Shown here: piece by piece, positions 8,319-10,262 of the stretch | How the letters are laid out: each line of letters opens with the position of its first letter | Position numbering within the stretch: the first letter of the stretch is position 1 | Origin: Crocinitomicaceae bacterium | GTDB taxonomy: Bacteria; Bacteroidota; Bacteroidia; Flavobacteriales_D; Crocinitomicaceae | Length of the DNA: 10,262 nucleotides | Assembly (NCBI GenBank): GCA_013215515.1 | Contig: JABSPC010000745.1 | Coordinates: forward strand, 1-10,262 | Direction: 5' to 3' | Position numbers and translations under genes: made by a program | Notes under the pieces: generated by a model | What the model saw: only the letters and a program-made list of their open reading frames with translations | Databases searched by the model: none | What the model was told of the DNA's origin: nothing

Positions 8319-8348
8319 CAAAGATAGCAGGAAAAAATTATAAATCAA
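8319..8348 (-). promoter_or_regulatory. Bacteroidota-type promoter of the str-S10 operon
   Basis: On the minus strand there is TTG (8348-8346), a 19-bp spacer and TATCTTTG (8326-8319). This is an exact match to the primary-sigma consensus of this phylum, TTG at -33 and TAnnTTTG at -7 with a spacer near 19-21 bp. Transcription should start a few bases downstream, near 8312-8316, giving a leader of about 50 nt before rpsL. The sequence just upstream is rich in A and T tracts, which might act as an UP-like element. No second strong promoter was seen within the operon. Confidence 0.8.
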
Positions 8349-8532
8349 GGGATAAAGGGAAAAAATGATGCTTTTTTCACAATTATGTGTTTACATCTTT
8401 TTTTTACTATTTCATCGGCTAAAAAGTCCGACTTATAGAAATAAATTTCGGGAAATTTGATCAATTCAAATGTAAGAAGAATTAAAATAAAGGAGACACG
8501 TACATCGATAATTATAAATAAGGTTTCAACTA

Positions 8533-9454
8533 TTACTTGACTAGCTTTTTGCAAATGTATTGCCCATTACTCAAATGAAAATTTGCAAAATAAATACCAG
8601 ATTGCAATTTGGAAACGTCTATTTTTTCTGACTTTCACTAAGGTGATATGGTCATTTGTAATTCTCCTGAAGCACTGTTGACCCTAACTGACTTAACATT
8701 GATTCCTACCAATTGAATTTCGTTAATCGCTGGGTTCGGTTTTAACACAATCTTGGAGACACTTAATTCTTCCGCGCTCAATTCAACTTGAGTCAAATAG
8801 TCCTGGCAACCCTCCACTGTAGGATTATAATAAAGACTATCGTCTTGGAAACACTTTATTCCGATAATCTGAATCTACTCAGGTATAATTGTAGAATCAC
8901 AAGTGTATACCATTGGAAACAGAAAGTTACCTCCACCAAAACGCTCAAAGTAGCGACCTGACATTTGGTAATGAGATCCAGGCACTCGTTCGAGATCAAC
9001 ATAACGATAATCTGGACCTTGAATGTTTTAAATTCCATTATCAAGAACAATTACCCGAGACGTATCACCGCATAACTCCCGAGCACCAGAGCTAATATCA
9101 ATTATCCAAGAATCATTGACTTGGGCATTAAAATCAAAAATAAGTTGGTGCTGCCATTTGTCCACTAGAACACAGAATCGGAACTCGAATACACATTATA
9201 ATGCTGAACAGAATCGGCTCCCAAGAAAATTAAACTATTGAATTGGTCGTTGGTGAACTCATAATTATCGAGTTGAATAATCTTACTATTCTCTCCGGTC
9301 TGAAGAGTATCTCGGACATAATAAAGCTTCATAAATCGCGCCCACCAAAAGCGTTGTAATCATAATACCAAGTGGCACCATCTTCTACCCACACTTGTAA
9401 TGAAGAATTGAAACTAAAAAACACTAAAATTAATACGATTGCATACCTTTTCAT
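8533..9454 (-). pseudogene. Decayed gene for a secreted protein with a T9SS C-terminal sorting domain
   Basis: Starting at ATG 9454-9452, frame 1 encodes a signal peptide (MKRYAIVLILVFFSFNSSLQ) and VWVEDGATWYYDYNAFGG, then hits TGA at 9331-9329. A one-base loss near 9335-9346 moves the reading to FMKLYYVRDTL and LGADSVQHYNVYSS, which stops at TAG 9167-9165. A second one-base loss near 9165-9175 moves it to a third frame: FDFNAQVNDSWIIDISSG, SGRYFERFGGGNFLFP, LKPNPAINEIQLVG, IDVSKLQSGIYFANFHLSNG and the end KKLVK, stop at 8535-8533. That frame is broken by TAA (9030-9028), TAG (8877-8875), and TAG-TGA (8640-8635). Restoring both bases gives 924 nt, 307 codons plus stop. The PNPA motif, the IDVSxLxxGIY pattern and the terminal KKLVK are typical of the type A T9SS sorting domain. 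The body resembles other Bacteroidota extracellular proteins of unknown function, so no function can be assigned. Confidence 0.88.
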
Positions 9455-9511
9455 AGCGGCTAATTTCTAAGAAGTAGAATAATGATAAGATACATCCTTA
9501 TAACGTTCTTA

Positions 9512-9539
9512 GATTTAAGTTTGATTTAAATTGATTTAG
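9512..9539. repeat. Short phased repeat of GATTTA in the divergent spacer
   Basis: GATTTA occurs three times, beginning at 9512, 9523 and 9533, so the spacing is 11 and 10 bases, close to one helical turn. The rest of the spacer 9455-9610 is AT-rich and non-coding. The stretch contains TAAGTTTG (9516-9523), which fits the -7 consensus of the phylum on the plus strand, but no TTG lies at the right distance upstream. It could be part of the promoter region of the downstream gene at 9611, or chance in AT-rich DNA. Confidence 0.3.
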
Positions 9540-9610
9540 CGGAAAATATTATTTCACTATCATTGTATGACCAATCTAGCATTTCAAGCACCAACAAATA
9601 GAACAGTTAA

Positions 9611-10262
9611 ATGAAACTTTTTAGAAGCTTCTCAGGAAAGATGTTGATACTACTATCTTTTGTCTTCTGTTTAGTTGCAATTCAACGCTTGGATAAGTTG
9701 ATTTCGAAACCTGACCGTTGCTTGACTGTTGCTGATGGATTTGGATATTACATGTACTTACCTCACTTGTTTAATAAAGGGTCGTTAAAGATGACTCCTG
9801 AATGGGCCCAAGGAATTCAAGACGAGCATTGCGAAGGATACCCAGTATATCAGCTTCTTCAGCGTCCAAATGGAGGTTACGTTGATATTTATCACATTGG
9901 ACTTTCCTACATCTATCTTCCGTCATATATTATTGGAGATACAATTGCACGAAGTTCTGGATATGAAACAGACGGATTCAGCACTCCTTACCACATTACT
10001 TCAATCCTAAATGTTTTACTATTCACATTATTAGGTCTCGGATACTTCCGAAAGTTATTGCTTCTTCATGTCTCGGACAAAGTTGCTGGCTGGACAATGT
10101 TACTAATATATATCGGTAGCAACATATTGATAACGTTCACCAAACAGTTTGACTTACCGCATTTATATCTGTTTGCTCTTAATTCCATTTTCCTATTTCA
10201 CTTTTTTAAGTTCCTAAAAACAAAAAATAAGCGGAACCTGATTTATGCCGTCATTATTTTCG
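9611..10262 (+). CDS. Polytopic membrane protein, GT-C glycosyltransferase-like, N-terminal part only
   Basis: An open frame runs from ATG 9611 to the window end (217 codons) with no stop. Predicted membrane segments lie at about residues 11-25, 95-110, 129-149, 159-176 and 183-203, with another starting at 209. After the first segment comes ADGFGYYMYLPHLFN (41-55), then a soluble loop, then YHIGLSYIYLPSYIIG (94-109) and FDLPHLYLFALNSIF (180-194). An acidic residue and an aromatic YLP motif in the first outer loop, followed by G-x-x-Y-x-x-LP and PHxYxF motifs, resemble Bacteroidota membrane proteins of the GT-C/PMT-like superfamily. Those use polyprenyl-phosphate sugars as donors. That assignment is inference from pattern, not a firm match. 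It is transcribed away from the ribosomal operon. The ATG at 9611 is chosen because it gives a basic N-terminus before the first membrane segment; M11 (9641) is possible but would remove it. Confidence 0.7.
   Translation, partial: MKLFRSFSGKMLILLSFVFCLVAIQRLDKLISKPDRCLTVADGFGYYMYLPHLFNKGSLKMTPEWAQGIQDEHCEGYPVYQLLQRPNGGYVDIYHIGLSYIYLPSYIIGDTIARSSGYETDGFSTPYHITSILNVLLFTLLGLGYFRKLLLLHVSDKVAGWTMLLIYIGSNILITFTKQFDLPHLYLFALNSIFLFHFFKFLKTKNKRNLIYAVIIF

Noticed and set aside
8467..8474. Second promoter -7 box (TACATTTG on the minus strand) upstream of rpsL
   Set aside because: It matches TAnnTTTG, but no TTG lies about 19-21 bp upstream. A further copy at 8552-8559 also lacks one and lies in the old coding region.
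8345..8554. 69-codon open frame on the minus strand between rpsL and the pseudogene
   Set aside because: It starts inside the sorting-domain remnant in another frame, runs through the promoter's upstream DNA and ends at the -33 region. The composition is that of translated AT-rich non-coding DNA, and no family was recognised.
8856..9050. 64-codon open frame on the minus strand
   Set aside because: It is in a different frame from the reconstructable protein at the same place, and that protein (DYRYVDLERVPGSHYQMSG and onwards) is clearly the coding frame.
8913..9095. 60-codon open frame on the plus strand
   Set aside because: It is antisense to the readable T9SS pseudogene, has no family features and no promoter; its openness is explained by the opposite strand's coding history.
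8533..9454. Stop-codon readthrough or recoding in place of a pseudogene
   Set aside because: Three different stop triplets plus two frameshifts occur, and both TAA and TAG terminate intact genes in the operon.
1..10262. CRISPR arrays, insertion sequences, tRNA or rRNA genes
   Set aside because: No regularly spaced repeats, transposase-like frames, terminal inverted repeats with target duplications, or tRNA-like folds were seen on either strand.

Overview
The window is a low-GC chromosomal segment from a member of Bacteroidota, most likely a Flavobacteriales-like organism. Four things point there: the gene order rpsL-rpsG-fusA-rpsJ with no tuf gene between fusA and rpsJ; A-rich start regions without strong Shine-Dalgarno sequences; a Bacteroidota-type promoter (TTG, 19 bp, TATCTTTG) in front of rpsL; and the remains of a secreted protein with a type IX secretion (T9SS) C-terminal sorting domain. 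The lineage below phylum is inference.

Positions 1-8261 (minus strand) hold a continuous str + S10 ribosomal protein operon. Read in the direction of transcription it is rpsL, rpsG, fusA, rpsJ, rplC, rplD, rplW, rplB, rpsS, rplV, rpsC, rplP, rpmC, rpsQ and the first 50 codons of rplN, which leaves the window at base 1. All genes are intact and of normal length. Most gaps are 2-34 nt, with one stop/start overlap (rplC/rplD). Together they supply parts of the 30S decoding and head regions (S12, S7, S10, S19, S3, S17), parts of the 50S peptidyl-transferase and exit-tunnel regions (L3, L4, L23, L2, L22, L16, L29, L14) and translocase EF-G. The widest internal gap (rpsC-rplP, 61 nt) holds a near-perfect palindrome. 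A second hairpin spans the rpmC stop codon.

Positions 8262-8532 are the rpsL upstream region, with the promoter and a hairpin at the predicted 5' end of the mRNA. Positions 8533-9454 (minus strand) are a decayed gene: two single-base frameshifts and four nonsense codons interrupt what was about a 307-residue secreted, T9SS-sorted protein. Positions 9455-9610 are a non-coding divergent spacer.

From 9611 (plus strand) a polytopic membrane protein with features of GT-C type glycosyltransferases begins and runs off the end. I found no CRISPR array, insertion sequence, tRNA or rRNA. Nothing here looks like a new biological system. The most unusual items are the decayed T9SS gene next to the intact operon, the intra-operon palindromes and the leader hairpin.
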